A model generated the notes under the pieces. That model worked only from the letters and a program-made list of their open reading frames with translations. It searched no databases and was not told where the DNA came from. Positions 11,491-24,880 of a DNA stretch of 64,000 nucleotides are shown in pieces. Origin of the DNA: Portulaca oleracea (lineage: Eukaryota; Streptophyta; Magnoliopsida; Caryophyllales; Portulacaceae); assembly GCA_029582165.1 (NCBI GenBank), contig CM055872.1, positions 28,256,243-28,320,242 of the forward strand, given 5' to 3'. The position numbers were made by a program, and so were the translations under genes. Within the stretch, counting starts at the first letter, position 1, and every line of letters starts with the position of its first letter.

Positions 11491-11970
11491 TCACTAACCA
11501 TTGTCGACTGCAGTGGGTGGTTGACAATGGCGTTTTGCTTTTTTTTCACAATCAACAATAATCCGGCATCACAAACAAAAAAAAAAGCCAAAACTTTCTT
11601 TCCCAATTTGATTGTCTACTACGAAACCTTATTTGAGGAAGCAGAAGAAGTATAACATGGAGATTGGAAGGGAAAGAGAAAGGGAATTAAGCCTCCATGA
11701 AAATGAGAAGCATTAGAGAGGTGACTCTAGTTTGGTAGAAGCATTTAATGCGGATAGTAAACGTGAGCTTTCGGAAGGGCAAAAGCGTCTTTCTCTTTCA
11801 ACAAGTAAAAGTATTTCGGTCAGTTAACAAAATTGATTAGACTTTAACCGGAAAAGCACCTTATAATTACTAACCCAAAAAGTAAGAGTACCCCAAATTG
11901 AGTTTTGAAAAGTTGGGTACCAAACAAACATTTCCCCAAATTTTGAGGTACCTCCAAGTAATTTTTTTGC
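11491..11970. other. Noncoding spacer between two transposon remnants
   Basis: No coding frame or known element was recognised. A small inverted repeat (CCATTGTCGAC ... GGTTGACAATGG, about 11499-11529) is the only structure seen. Confidence 0.4.
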
Positions 11971-13365
11971 GAACTTTATCTTAATTTCCTAAACAAATTT
12001 AGGCTTTGGGGAATACCTTTACATACAAGTTAATTTCCTAAAATCAAGTATTCTAAAAGATATTATATCTATTGAAAATTGCAAAGTTTCCTAAACTTCA
12101 CAAATTTTATAAGATTTTATGCTTGATATCTGATTCAGTGACAATAGGGTTTGATAATTAATTTTCATAAAACTAATCACAAACCTTAAAATAACATGTA
12201 TTCTTCAACATTGCTGGCAACACGGTTCGTATTGATCCAACACGGTTCGTATTGCTTCCCAGTATAGAATATTCGATGCATGAAAAACGTAAATAATATA
12301 TCAACTAACTTAAAAACTTAAGGACAAATTTTCTCATATTATAGAGTCATCCAATAACGTATTATAAAACTTCTAGAATTTTATCAAATTTACAAAAAAT
12401 TGTAAAATTCAGAGAATTAAACTAATTTAATTCGCTATTTTACTGGAAAAATTAAAGAGAACAGCCCAATAAATTCAAAATTCAATTTTATAATTTTCCC
12501 TTAGAGCAGAGTCACCTAGTGAGCTACTGTAAATTTTCCATAATTTTATCAAATTTCGAAAATTTTGAGAAAACTTAGTGGAATAAACAATTATATATAT
12601 TCCGCTGAAGATATAAAAAATTAAGGAAAATAATTTAATGATTATGAAAATTCACATAAAAACTTTTCCCCACAAATATGATCATGTAGTGACCTACTGT
12701 AAATCTTATAGAATTTTAACAGTTTTTTTATAAATTTATAAAAAAAATAGATAAGCAAACACATTTAATTTTTCAGATCTGGAAAATTTAGTTAAAAAAT
12801 ATTTTTAATTGTTAAAATTCCACAAAAACTACGGCAAGTGCATAACACTTCTAGATGCCTCCAGTAATTTTCTTGGAATTTTTCTAATTTTTTTTATATT
12901 TATTTCGATTTTGCATCATATTTACTGTAAGTAGTCTAAATAAGAAAATAATTCTACAAAATTCAATTTTGTGCATTAAAATTATTCCGGGTAATGGCTA
13001 CTGTTTAACAACATTAACGTGATCATTTCTAAGACAATCTAAAATATGTCAAGTTCGTGCTAATTTTAACAATTAAATAAGTATAAATAGCATAATTGAA
13101 GGCAACAAAGAAATAATCATTAATAATAATAATAATAATAATATAATAATAATAATAATCATAATAATAATAAAGTATGAAACTTACAATAAAGTTTTAG
13201 ATTTACTATTACGAACGGTAAAAACCAAAACTTTCATAAAGTTTTAAATTTTGGGCATAAAACCTAATATAACAAATTAATAATATAATTCAACAATTGA
13301 CAAAATTATATATGAATTCATTAAACATAAGTATGCAGTAATGCAATTGGTGGCTTTGATACCAC
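11971..13365 (-). mobile_element. Leader region of a truncated copia element
   Basis: Aligns over its length with 52.38-53.85 kb, the noncoding leader of the copia element at 46003-54698, with moderate divergence. It ends with the primer-binding site at 13353-13364 (TGGTATCAAAGC on the minus strand), which abuts the LTR. Two CAACACGGTTCGTATTG motifs at 12218 and 12238 match the paired palindromes at 52632 and 52652. The coding part and other LTR are missing; similarity stops near 11970. An ATT trinucleotide repeat lies at 13121-13173. Confidence 0.7.
13121..13173. repeat. (TAA)n microsatellite
   Basis: About 17 near-perfect AAT units interrupted by ATATAAT and ATC. Located in the copia leader; the second copia copy has a much shorter counterpart. 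Confidence 0.85.
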
Positions 13366-14207
13366 TGTTGGATTTTTGGTGATTTATTTCCTAAACAGAT
13401 ACAGATTAATTGGCAAAATATTTATAGTAATTATAAAACAATTAATCACCTAGGAAAGAGTACAACTGTAGGGGCTTACTATTATACCTGATCGCTCCGA
13501 CTGAAGAAGAGGTTGATTTTTGAGATTCCAATGCAGAAATCCTCTACCACAAGTCCACGCAGGACTCTGGGAACTCAATTGCTAGATCAACCCGATTTAG
13601 ACTAATCTCAATCAAAGATGCATGTGTTTAGGGTATTTTGCATATTGTTTCAAGAAACAATAAAGATAACTGTTAAACTAGGAGAGAGAGGAAACGCAGA
13701 CCCTGGTATCTCTCTAGAAGTCTCAAACAGTTCATTGAATAAATCTCTCAAACGGACTCCCTTTTATCGTGTTGGGTGGCTTGGGGAAAGAGTTAACAAA
13801 AAACCTAATAATTGACTTTCTTTGAAAACGGTGTCTGGGGTCCAACACGGTCCGTGCTACAAGTAACACAGACCGTGTTGATCTCCAAAACCTGTTTTAA
13901 GTCGGTTGTCAAGCAACATGGTTCGGGCCAGGTCCAACACGGTCTATGTTAACCCAACAAGGCCCGTGTTGTGTTGATTTCTCCAAGAAATCAACTCTCG
14001 ATACTTCTAATCATAATACGATATTATTTTGGGTTACATACATTGTTCCAAGGAACTGATTTGTGTGACCCAGTAGGACTAAATAATATAGTTGTAATTA
14101 AACATATTTAATTACCGAATATGAAGCTCTCTAGCAAGACATATAATCACTATATTATTTTGGCTTAAACTCTAAGTATATCAAACATTGTTGGGACACT
14201 CCCAACA
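13366..14207 (-). mobile_element. LTR of a truncated copia element
   Basis: 842-bp LTR (TGTTGG...CCCAACA on the plus strand) related to the LTRs at 46003-46850 and 53853-54698. It is the 5' LTR in element orientation because the primer-binding site lies at its left edge. It carries degenerate CAACACGGTCCGTGTTG motifs at 13843, 13864, 13935 and 13956. The TATA box of the sister copies is mutated here. Confidence 0.8.
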
Positions 14208-15169
14208 TGATGCAGGATAATAAGGGAGGAGAAATATTGAGGTTTTGGAAAAAAAGGGTATCTTTCATTATTTAGAGATCCTTTATGTTTTACATTTTAG
14301 TATCTTTTTGTTATTTTCGTAGATATATTTTAAGCATATGTTAAGATTACCAAAATAAAGTTATTTAGAAATATATTAGTAATATTTAGTTTCCTAAGAT
14401 ATTATGATAACATTAGGTTTGTATTTTATAGTATTCGACATATTCTAGTTTCTTTACTATGTTAGGGATAAGGCAGAGTTTGATATTTATTAAATTGAAT
14501 AGTCATCACATGCTTTTTCTTCAAAATTAGGGGCAGTAAACTTGCAGTGTAGTCATCTGTCAAACAATCCCTATTGAACTATTGGTACCAAGCACCAACC
14601 AAACACCCCCCCCCCCCTCAAAAAAAAAAAAAGAAAGGGAAAAAGACGATCAAAACAACTCCTGCATGGAGGTAGGAGCCCTCTTTGGTAAGATGGAGTA
14701 GCATAATAGAAATTACTCTCATGCAGTTATAAACTTATAACCTTTTTGCTCTGCTTTTCTCTCCTAGCAGCCAATTTTAGATCATTTCGAAATATATATT
14801 AGTAAACTTCAATAGGGGTGCATCACCCATAAAACATACATCCGTAGACCGTTTGTCGTCTGCAAAACAAACCAAAAACAAACTCTTTCAATCCAACAAA
14901 CAAGTCTGACAGAAAAAGTAATTACACTACTAATTGGGCTCTGAGCTAAGTAAGGGATTTTATATCAGCTCTTAGTGCTCATCAGTTCCTCTCACTATCT
15001 TGGAGAGTTCAGCGCAAAACTAAAACCCCTCTGAGTTTGACAGTGATCTCCAGAAAGCCAAATATATGTACTACATTTTGTATACTAGCTAGTATTGATG
15101 AAATTTCCGACAATGCACCAGTTATACACGGTGCAGGCTTTATTTCGGAGTCATGGAGCTGACTGTAGT
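14208..15169. other. Spacer and 3' UTR of the G6PDH gene
   Basis: No coding frame. The 3' untranslated part of the minus-strand G6PDH transcript must lie at its right side: an AATAAA on the minus strand is at about 15138-15143, just after the stop, and is probably too close to be the main signal. A C12 run followed by A13 is at 14606-14632. Confidence 0.5.
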
Positions 15170-18100
15170 CTATAAACTGGGTGGAACCCATATGTAACCG
15201 TGAGTCTGAACATAACCGACTTTTTCGAGTAGTGCATCAGCTTCTGCTGGGCCTCGAGTTCCAGGCTTGTATGAAAGGGGCTTCATTTTTCCATCGTCAA
15301 TTCTGTGTAGCAGAGGAGTAAAAATTTCCCATGCAGCCTGTATGTATCGCACAACGTTGTCAAACTTCATGTTTACACAAGATCGCTAATACCTGGCATT
15401 AACCATTTTACCCAACCCAACCAGACGAGACATTAAAGTTATAAATGAGATTTCTATGATTTTTCTTACCTTCAACTCATCTCTACGGACAAAATGCTGT
15501 TGATCACCTCTTATTCTGTGCAACAAAAGTTCAGCTCATTATCAATCATCCGTTCATCAATGTAAAACAATCGCTATTAAGATTTATTATCATTCATTTT
15601 TGGTCTTTATTTTTGTGGAAGCTCAAAAGCCACATGGGTTAACTTTTCCCCAAGTGAACTTTTGACAATGCCAGCAGTCCAATTTGTATTGATGTACTGA
15701 TGGGTTGTACTTCATCTATGTGAATGCCCCTTAAATTGAAGGTAGACAGTTAAAGCCTTAGCATTTGAAGTGAGACAATTAGTAGGCTATTGTCAACACA
15801 ACAACACCCTTTAATTCGAAGGAGTTTCCATTGGATCCAAGGTTAAAAATGATTGATACTTGCTACACATAAAAATTTGGCAGACTGATGAGGAAATTTT
15901 TTTAAATCCCTGTAATTCAAACAAAAAATGTCATAGGAAAGACAATTTTCAACCATCTAAATCGCATGCAATAGTTAACCAGACAGTGTGAAGTTACCCT
16001 AAATAATTCTTTAAGAGAAAGGTCTTACGTGTCAAGAATCAGACGTTCATATGCCTCAGGAATAACAACCCCCTGGTAACGCTGCCTGTAGGACAAATCA
16101 AGCTCACTTTGTACAGTTGACATTTCTAAACCTGGCTGCTTCACCTGACATGAATGAAAATTCGTTAATAGAATATTTCTTCCATATGATTTTCAACAGA
16201 AACCTAATTTGCAGATAACTTATTAGATTCAGGAAAGCACCCCCACAATGGAGGCCGGCAATAAAGTTTCACTGTAACAACTATTTCTGAATCACCAATT
16301 TGTTAATCAACTTACTGTGAGCTTCATGTATATTGCCTCTGAAGGCTGAAGCCGTATTACAAACTCATTTCTTCCTTGCTTTTGACCTGAATAATAAACA
16401 AACATCAGAAGTCATTGCAAACAAGTCGTAATGCACTCTAGTAGAAACTCAACCAGGAAATAAAAAAGAAACACTGAAACTAAGTCAACTTCTTTCAAGA
16501 AAAAGTACCGCCATATACATATATTTCTTCGATTCTTAAAGTTCAGAATTTCTCAAGTAGCACTATCATCTTAGAAACTAGATGAAAAGTAAGGCTTTGC
16601 CCCTTTTCGTTGAGTGAATACCCATGCAAACAATAGGAGTGCATTAGTTTAATAGATCAATGCCATTGGCTAGCTATCTTCATTTATTGTATCTAGTCAT
16701 TTGATTTATCTTTTAAATAATGTTTTAATAGCAGTCGTTAAAGTGAAAGCAGGTTTAGGAATGAATTGAAAATTGAATAGATAATATCTGTCCTCATCTT
16801 CAAATGTTCCTTGCATGAGGCCAGGGAAGAGAGGGGGAATGGCCGAGTGTGTACAGGGTTCAGTTAGTAGAAAATGACCACAATTTGACTGAGCAAATTG
16901 CAGCTAAGAATTTCCGTGCCTAAAGAAATGTTCCTACTTTCTGACCATTTTTAGAGGCAGCATTTCATCAAAACATGAATTGTAAATCCTATGTTCCTAT
17001 TTCCCCAAGTAGATATAGCAAAACTTTCTGTCATTATCCTTAAAAGAACAGAAAAAGATGAAATTGTTGACCCTTTGCCGAGAAGGACGAGATCTCACAT
17101 TTAAATATGTCTCCAGGAACATCTTTGAACTGCACACGTATTTCTGCTTTTCGCGAGTTCAGTGCCTTCCCCGCTTTTAGAACAAATGGGACACCTGCAA
17201 GGAAAATTTAGTTAGGGATTTATCAATTGATCCTCAATAGGAGGACAACAGAAGCAAGGCAACATTGGCAGGACACCAATACTTGCAATTTCCCTTTTCA
17301 GAAATTGAAGCATTCACCACAAAAGGAGGTGATAACTCGAAACTACAAATAAACGTAAGAAGAAAAGAAAGCTCTAATGCACCTTCCCATCTTTCGTTGT
17401 GTATTCTCAATACCACTGTCGCAAATGTTGGAGTGTTTGAGTCCTTGGGAACTGTTGGATCATCCTTGTAGCCTTCATACTGCCCAAGAACAACTTCTTC
17501 ATCTTTTATTGAATCAACAGCTTGGAGAACCTTAAGAAAAAAAAACAGCAGTCAAATTATGCACCAGAAAACTAAACAAAGATTACAGCATCACTATCGT
17601 GCCATTGAACCAGCTCTCAACCAACTGCAGCTATTGCTTTCTGTAAACAAAATACTCAGATGGGAACAACTCTGTAGTCATTTGGATAGATTGAAAATTT
17701 TAGTAACTCTGAGTCACTGACAATGACCACACACCTTCACTTTTTCATCACGGATGTGTTCCGGCTTGAGTGATACAGGCTTCTCCATAGCCACTAAACA
17801 AAGAACCTGAAACAGAATAGGATAAATCGAATGAACCAGAAATCTAGAAAAGACTAACAAAACTGGAAGGTTTACGATGGAAGCAATCCAGCCTCAAACC
17901 AGGCACCATTATGACCCTAAATAAAAAGCTCAGGGAAAGTCTCACACGGGCTTAGAACAAGAGAGAGCTAACCATTCAAAGAATGCTCTATGAATTTTGT
18001 GCATAATAATGTATACAACTATAAAATGCAATGGGTAATATTGCTGACTTTCAGATTCTAAAAGGTTTCCAGACCCCACTTATGTTCAATCTTGGAACAC

Positions 18101-21100
18101 ACCAAGAATATGATAATTAGAAAAACGAACAAAAAAAATTGAATGTAATTAAATCTGTACATCTAGGTCTTACCTGCAAAAGGTGGTTCTGAATTATGTC
18201 ACGGATTATTCTGCAAACACAACAGACAGCAATAAGTCAAAGAAACCAATATCATTTCTTAAAATCAAGCAAAAGGCAGTTACCACTTACCACTGAACAG
18301 AAAGTTAGCACAACAAGACAACAAACTCAAAAACAAATCACATCTGGAAATCCAAAAAGAAAGAGGATAACACCATACCCATACTGATCAAAGTATCCAC
18401 CTCTACCCTCTGTTCCGAAATCCTCCCTAAACACAATCTGCACAGAGAATAAACAGTAAATAGACAAGCATGACAATGGTAGAAAGGTGCTTTACAAGTT
18501 CCAAAGCCTTGATAAATGACGATAAATTTATTTGAGGTGTGCTATCATGCCATGACACCACGAGAGAAAAGGAAGATAAGACATAAGGTAGCACACTCCG
18601 CTACCACGTGTGCCCAGTAGCTCCCCAGCCCAAACAACAACACATATATCAAACAAGCCTATCATCATAATGGTACTAACTCCTAACTCCTAAGACACCA
18701 AATTAGACCAAATCTAGCTTTTTAGTAATAACCATGGATTCACAATGTTGTTGATCCATGATGAAGCCACATCAGAAAGGTTTTGGTGTAAGGTGATGAA
18801 CCATGGTGGTTGCTCGATGATTTCGTTGCAACACACCCCAAACAAAAAATTGCGACCAAAACCACATTTGAATCCCTGGCTATAACCTAATCAGGTCTAC
18901 ACAATTCCTACCACCATAAATCAATTTGGTTCCAACTCCTCAGCATATGGCACTCATCGACCACTCAGAGCACATAACATTTGGACCATAAAACCTTCTG
19001 GAATGACGAGGAACCACAAACCTTCAGCCAAAGCGTCAAACCCCCCCTCCCCCTCCCCCAAACAAACAAAAAAAAAAAATATCCTTCCGACAGGAGAAAG
19101 AAATTTCCCATGATCTACTTCTCGGTGGCAAAATACTAGCCTCTGAAGCATATTCTTATCATGGGGGAAATACAAAGGGTGAGACTTAAGCATTTTGTAT
19201 TTACAAATTACTACTCTACAACATAAGCGCTGAACTGCTCTTACATATTGATTAGTCTAGTCTATCCCTTAATTTTCTAAGGTTAAAGGAACCTGCATGT
19301 CCCTGAAGTTGATTTTATTAATATATACATGAAAAAACTTCCGTAGCATATAAAAACCACGATGACATTATTTCAACTGTTAACCCTCTTATTTATCAAG
19401 AAACATTCCTCGCTTCAATCCCCCAATTCTTAAAATAGAAATCTTTTCTTTTCTTTTCTTTTTAAAAACAATAATTGCAGAAACCTGATTACCTGCACAT
19501 TGTCAATGTTGTCGCGGTTCCAGAGAGGAAGAAAAAACCGATTGGCAAACCGCATCACAAGCTACAAATTAACAATGAACAATAAGCATCCAAAACAATA
19601 GAAATGGGAAAAAAACAACATAGCACTTCCTATTCATGTCTTACCAAGTTCTGCACTAACTCCTTCCCCAAGTAGTGGTCAATACGGTAAATTTGTGACT
19701 CATTGAACAACTCCCCAATTTGAGCACTAAGTTGTTCTGAGGATTCCAAGTCTTTTCCAAAAGGCTTCTCAACAATGATTCGAGTCCATCCCTGATTAGC
19801 TGCACCAAATTTCCACATTAATAGCTATTCACAAAACGGCATGCGTGGGCATATCAATGGACAATCAAATCTATTGTCCAAATCAGCATGTTTTATGGCA
19901 ATATAATGAATAAATTTCAAACTACGTGAACTTTTGGTGTATTTGCTTCCCAGCATAAATGCACAGCTCCATTCACAGCGACATGTGAGATTCTGAAAGA
20001 TGCAATATGGGAAAGATCATGCAAATGTTTGTAGCTTTACCCTTGACAAGTAGGAGGTTACTCACAAAGACTCATAAAAAAATGAAAGAAAATGACCAAT
20101 GAGCACAGATTGTAAACAGAAACTTTTAGTAGCTTTGATCATTGATATATTTACAGACCACCTACTACAACTGGTGTCCATGCTACTGCATTTATAGTTA
20201 CTAAATGACTTCTAAAAAATAGCCATTTTTCCCAAAAGCCACCACAAACTTGACAGAATTCAAGGAACATACATTTATGCATACAGCAAAGCCTTATCAT
20301 TCTGCAGACTGATGGATACACAGACGGTGGGAGAGCAAGATAAAAGAGTCTCCTAGATCCTTCGTGTTGGTCACTTTCAGATTCATATTTGGATATTTCT
20401 TTATCCAATAAGTGGAAACCTTCCTCAGTATCATAAGGCCCACTGACATATTTAACCTAGAAACAGGAGCAAGAAAACAAGGATCAGTCCCTCAGACCAT
20501 GATCTACAATTGTTGTAAAATTAAGGTCAAGAATGAGTATTAACCAGAGACAAAAATTTGGAAACAGCATCAGATATTTCTGGGGTTGCATCCTTTGGTG
20601 AAGCCAGATGTCTGCATTGATAACAAATGACGTTCAGACAAAATTCCATATTTGCACACCCAATACTAAAACTTGCCAACGAACTTGAGAAAGCAGCAGA
20701 GCCAATACAACATAATTGCTCATTATCTTTGTGTTTTGGATGACGACAGTATGCGATTGAGATGGTGTTTATGACAAAGAAACACATAAATCTATGAGAA
20801 ATAGCAAGCAAATAGCATGACAGAGAAAGTACACAATAACTCTATAACTTTAACAGAAAAAAGAGCAAAACTCTCACCCATCATATTCTAGCTTTGGGAA
20901 GGTGAAACTAACAATAAATGTTTTTAAAGAAGTCAATTGGAGAAAGAAGCAAAGCAATACTTTAAAACCTCATTGCTGACGTGCACCAGAATGGAAGTGT
21001 AAATAACTCACCCACTTATACGATCTCGCAGTTCATTGTCAGACATCTTCGACCTTGCATAACCAAATATGCAAACCTCACTTAATGGAAGAAATCCCTG

Positions 21101-22018
21101 CAATTTAACCGCAGCTGGTTAGAGTACAAATACATTTTGCCTTTGAAATAGGCTTATGGAAACAAGATAGGTTAATGAGCTATTAACAAAGTAAGGCACA
21201 GGGCAAACCACACTTTCATGCACAGTCCCAGACAAAGTAGTAACCCACCATGATATAACATAAAAGTACTAACGCAATCATACTATGAGTGAGATTAATC
21301 ATTGGCCATCAAAAAGTTTATCAGACCACATCTACCACAACTCCGGCTAACATTAAGAAGTCTAGAATGCAAGTTATCCTACTTTAAGGTCATAGGCTCT
21401 TGTGGTCAAGAACAGTATCTTATCAATGTGGACCCATCTCCAGAAAACTAAAATTTCTCTAGATAGGTTTTAGACTTCATAATCATAAGTCTTTTGCGGT
21501 CAAGAACAGTATCTTACCAATGTTGCTATATGGATCTCATGAAGCTCTAGCTTACAATGATAGCAAATACTTCTAGAAACCCCAGTGGTAAATGACTTAT
21601 ATTCAAGAAAATATCATATGACATTTGATTATTTCTGAAACCAGTATCCCTCACATGCTAAATTGACAATCATATTGCTCTTCACCCAATCTCACTAGCT
21701 AGTGCATTGCCCTTGACCAGCATAATATCACAAATTAAACTATACACGCACACTTACAAAAAGAAAAAAAAAAAGAAAAGAAGACAGTAAATAAATAGAA
21801 TAAAAAAGGAATTACTATCAAATATGCCTAGATATGAGACTAACCTGACGATACAAATTGAATAATGCAGGGAAAGTTTTCTTCTTCGCGAGATCACCTG
21901 AAGCACCAAGGACAATAATAGAAAGAGGTCCTTTTTCTTGTAAACTTCCATAGTCTTTTTCCAATGATTCTTCCTTAAAACTAGATCTTCTCTCAATGTG
22001 CCACTCCTCTGTTCCCAT
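15170..22018 (-). CDS. G6PD: Cytosolic glucose-6-phosphate dehydrogenase, 15 coding exons
   Basis: Catalyses NADP-dependent oxidation of glucose 6-phosphate, the first step of the oxidative pentose phosphate pathway. Exons, 5' to 3': 22018-21845, 21097-21012, 20611-20545, 20456-20273, 19799-19645, 19561-19493, 18437-18379, 18210-18174, 17806-17735, 17530-17383, 17194-17099, 16386-16316, 16144-16029, 15515-15470, 15337-15170. All junctions are GT-AG. Phases agree, and the sum is 1548 bases, giving 515 residues, the usual plant cytosolic length. Visible motifs: coenzyme site [10 protein letters not shown] (38-47), EKPFGKD (181-187), active-site RIDHYLGKE (209-217), [14 protein letters not shown] after it, and C-terminal [11 protein letters not shown]. 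The protein starts MGTEEW with no plastid transit peptide, so it is the cytosolic class. No stop or frameshift was found. Splice sites were chosen by eye. Confidence 0.95.
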
Positions 22019-22140
22019 TTTTCAGCTGCACAAACAGTCAAACACAGAAACATGGACCAGTGATTCATAATTATTCTATGCCAGGATAAAACCACCCAGT
22101 CAATGAACAGTGTTTGAGCAAGAACAATAGCTGTGTATGT

Positions 22141-22650
22141 GATTTTAAATTTTTAAAGATTTTTACATATATACTCTTGAGGTTTGGCGTAATTACAAAG
22201 TGGCCCATGTCATTTGCAACTTAACTTTGATACCCCTTTAGCTTTGCTACTTAATACATTTTCGTCCAAAACATAGTTTTTGAAACTCAAACGACTGAAA
22301 TGCCTCTGCTAATTGTTTTAAATAAATTTTTGTCGACTCTTTTACTAATTTTGAGCCAAATTCATGTTTTATGAGTGTGTTTTTGGATCAGAATAATTCC
22401 AACTTGAAACAAAATGGTTGGGTGACCTAAGAATTAAAAAAAAAGGAAAATAAAAATTAGGGAACTATCAACAGTTGACCAAAAACACATTGGTAGGGAC
22501 ATTTTGGTCCATTAATAAGTATTAAAAACCATGTCTTGGTCAGAAATGTATTTATTAGCCAATGTGAGCGGTATAAAACTTAAGTTGCTAAAAAAACGGG
22601 TCACTTTGTAATTACCTCATGGGTATATGTATATCTAAAAAATTAAAACC
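22141..22650. mobile_element. MITE-like element in the G6PDH leader intron
   Basis: The ends are inverted repeats: TACATATATACTC...GTAATTACAAAGTGGCCC at 22163-22206, and its counterpart GGGTCACTTTGTAATTAC...GGGTATATGTATA at 22598-22634. Flanking AAATTTTTAAAGATTTTT and CTAAAAAATTAAAACC extend the similarity. The body is noncoding. A clear target duplication was not found, so superfamily is open. Confidence 0.55.
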
Positions 22651-23191
22651 TCAACACATACACATAGAAAGGCATCCCATCTGGATCCATCCACTATACA
22701 AATGCACTGCCACCAATTTAAAACGCAATCCAACATCCGATGAATGCAGATGAATCTGGTGATTTGGGTGGTTAAAAAGGTGACTAGGCACTCTTGATTA
22801 AACATCCACTTCATACCAGTAAAATATAATCCAGTTGCCAAAATTGTCTCACTATAATTTCTCAAAATAATTGATCCGAAATTTAGCACTCACAGAATTC
22901 GAAAGGTAATGCTAAATAAATAAATAAACAACCGTTTATGAGAAAAAATGAGCTCCAAACCATAGGTCACGTCATCACTGCAGCCAACAAGCTGAGTTGA
23001 AGTGCAACCATAGCTGGCACAGCACAACTGATCACTGACACAGCACATAAGGAGTAGTATCTCATAGCAAAGAAGGCCCCCACCCCAAATCAGAGATGTA
23101 GTTGCTGAAAACATAAGCCTTGATGACCCGACGAAAAACAGAAGCAATTAGAACAAATAAGCATCGAGAGAAATATGATAGTCTGGACTCC

Positions 23192-23213
23192 AGAGAGAGA
23201 GAGAGAGAGAGAG
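23192..23213. repeat. (AG)11 microsatellite
   Basis: Perfect dinucleotide run in the leader intron of G6PDH; CT on the coding strand. Confidence 0.9.
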
Positions 23214-24000
23214 AAACAAAAACACCCGATTTTATGATGTTGACAGCTGTGGTGATGGGCGGACATAGGATTAGGAGTGACACAAAATTCAGTCGCGGAT
23301 CCAGAATTTGACGAAATGCAGTAAACAACTGAGCGTGATATGAAATCTAACTAGCCTCAATAGAAAAAGAAAAAGAAAGAAAAAAAAATTAAGTTACTAA
23401 TCATTAGAAAACTCATCCTGATTTATTATATTTCACGCTCTGAACACGATAAATAATGCAATCTTAAGCTCAAAAAAAAAATGCAATCTTACGATTTTAG
23501 CTCCGATCTCAACCATACCCAGTTACCAACACATGCGACTTCTAAACTTCAGGTCTAATCTGTTTACACCAATCATTGTGGCGGGAAAATCGATTGAATC
23601 AAAGCAAGTTTCGAAATCGACTAATCAATCACTGCTGCTCGAACTGAATCCGATTCAAACTCAATACTTGTGGAACATCATCAGCATGTTTTAGTGGATT
23701 CAATTCAAAGCATTTCAAGCAAGGCACAACTTGATCAACGACTGATCACTCGAAAGCAACTCAGGAATAGTGAATCACAAAAACTAATTGAATTCAATGA
23801 ACCACTCAGATCATTAAAAAAACAATTGAATCAATCGGAAAGAATAAAAACCAAAAGAACTCACAATCAGGAGTATGATCAGTGGCTCTGATGCTCAAGT
23901 AGCTGAAGCAGGAGAAAGAATTGAAGGATTGGGAGAGAGAAAGAGACAAGGAAAGTGAGATCTGCAGAAGAGGATGGAAGTGAATTTGAAAGCGGAGGAA

Positions 24001-24380
24001 TCAAAGGTTGAAAAGGAGAAGAACAGGGGAAGTTGGATTGGTAAATGGTAGGTGGGAGGGAAATGGGTGGGAGGAAAGAGAAAGCATCAAAGTAGGTCAG
24101 CTGTTCGTTCCTCTGACTGTCAAACCATATACGCGGCAGCCGGCAAGATATTTATTTTATCATTCTTTTCCTTCAAAACAGGAAAATAAACTAATTATTA
24201 AAATTGGGGGAATATTTGCAACCTCTCTATATATATATTTTTTATTATTGAAAGCTAAAAAAGGGCTAAAGAGACAGCAACAACAACCAACAAGAAGCCA
24301 CACGGCCAAACCAAAGATAAACAGCATAAAAAAATACAAAAATTAACATTTTCGTTCTATTCTCCATTTCTCCCAAAAGC
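24001..24380 (-). promoter_or_regulatory. Probable promoter region of G6PDH
   Basis: Lies directly upstream of the CT-rich leader exon. A TATATATATA box on the minus strand is at about 24226-24236, and a GATAAAATAAATA stretch near 24150; either could set the start. The sequence beyond 24380 looks like a Helitron, so the proximal promoter may be only about 400 bp. Confidence 0.35.
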
Positions 24381-24725
24381 TCTCTCTCTCTATATATGGG
24401 TACAAAGGATAAAGATCGAAATATGTGAATTTTAATGAGGGCATTTTGGGAAATTTATAATTGATTTTTATTTAATTTTAAAAAAAAATTCATATAATAC
24501 TAATGTGTGCATTAATGTGTATGTTTGTGTTAAAGAATATTTTTTCTTTTCTTTTTTTCCTTATGTACTATTCTTTTTCCTTTATTCTTTTAAATAAGAA
24601 AACTATTCTTTTTATTTTATATTATAATATTTTCTTTTTTGTTATTTTTAAATATAACAATGAATATTTTCGACAATACGTATGGTTTACTTGCGCCTCG
24701 TGAAATGCATGGGTCTAAGTACTAG
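24381..24725. mobile_element. Small Helitron-like element
   Basis: The right end reads TTGCGCCTCGTGAAATGCAT, then GGGTCTAAGTACTAG followed by T. This resembles plant Helitron 3' ends (short GC hairpin, GGGTC, CTAG with T after). The left end TCTCTCTATATATGGGTACAAAGGATAAAGA resembles common 5' ends but merges with a CT run. Similar 5'-like stretches recur at 24727 and 28838. No coding capacity. Confidence 0.35.
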
Positions 24726-24880
24726 TGTATATATATTTCTGGGTACAAAGAGTGATCGAGGTTGAAATTTATGTGATTTTATGAGGATATTTTAGGTATT
24801 TTATATCTACCCAAATATTTTTTATATAAAAAAATAAAGTCCACATCCAAGTAAGCCATGTCTAACGTTCATCTTTGCTA

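Larger units (their letters stand above)
22019..24000 (-). other. 5' UTR of G6PDH: long leader intron and probable first exon
   Basis: An acceptor (TTTGTGCAG) lies 7 bases upstream of the start codon, giving exon end 22025. A good donor (GATT|GTGAGTTC) is at 23865/23864. Between them is an 1839-bp intron, holding a MITE-like insertion (22141-22650) and an (AG)11 run. The upstream exon, about 23865-24000 or longer, is CT-rich on the coding strand as plant leaders often are. Long leader introns are common in plant housekeeping genes and often raise expression. The transcription start is not fixed. Confidence 0.55.

Noticed and set aside
13618..13815. 65-codon plus-strand ORF
   Set aside because: It lies wholly inside a copia LTR, antisense to it, and is not open in the sister LTRs.
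20527..20811. Separate 94-codon minus-strand gene
   Set aside because: It is exon 3 of G6PDH running into intron sequence on the 5' side; the same holds for frames at 20151-20408, 19630-19818 and 17234-17416.
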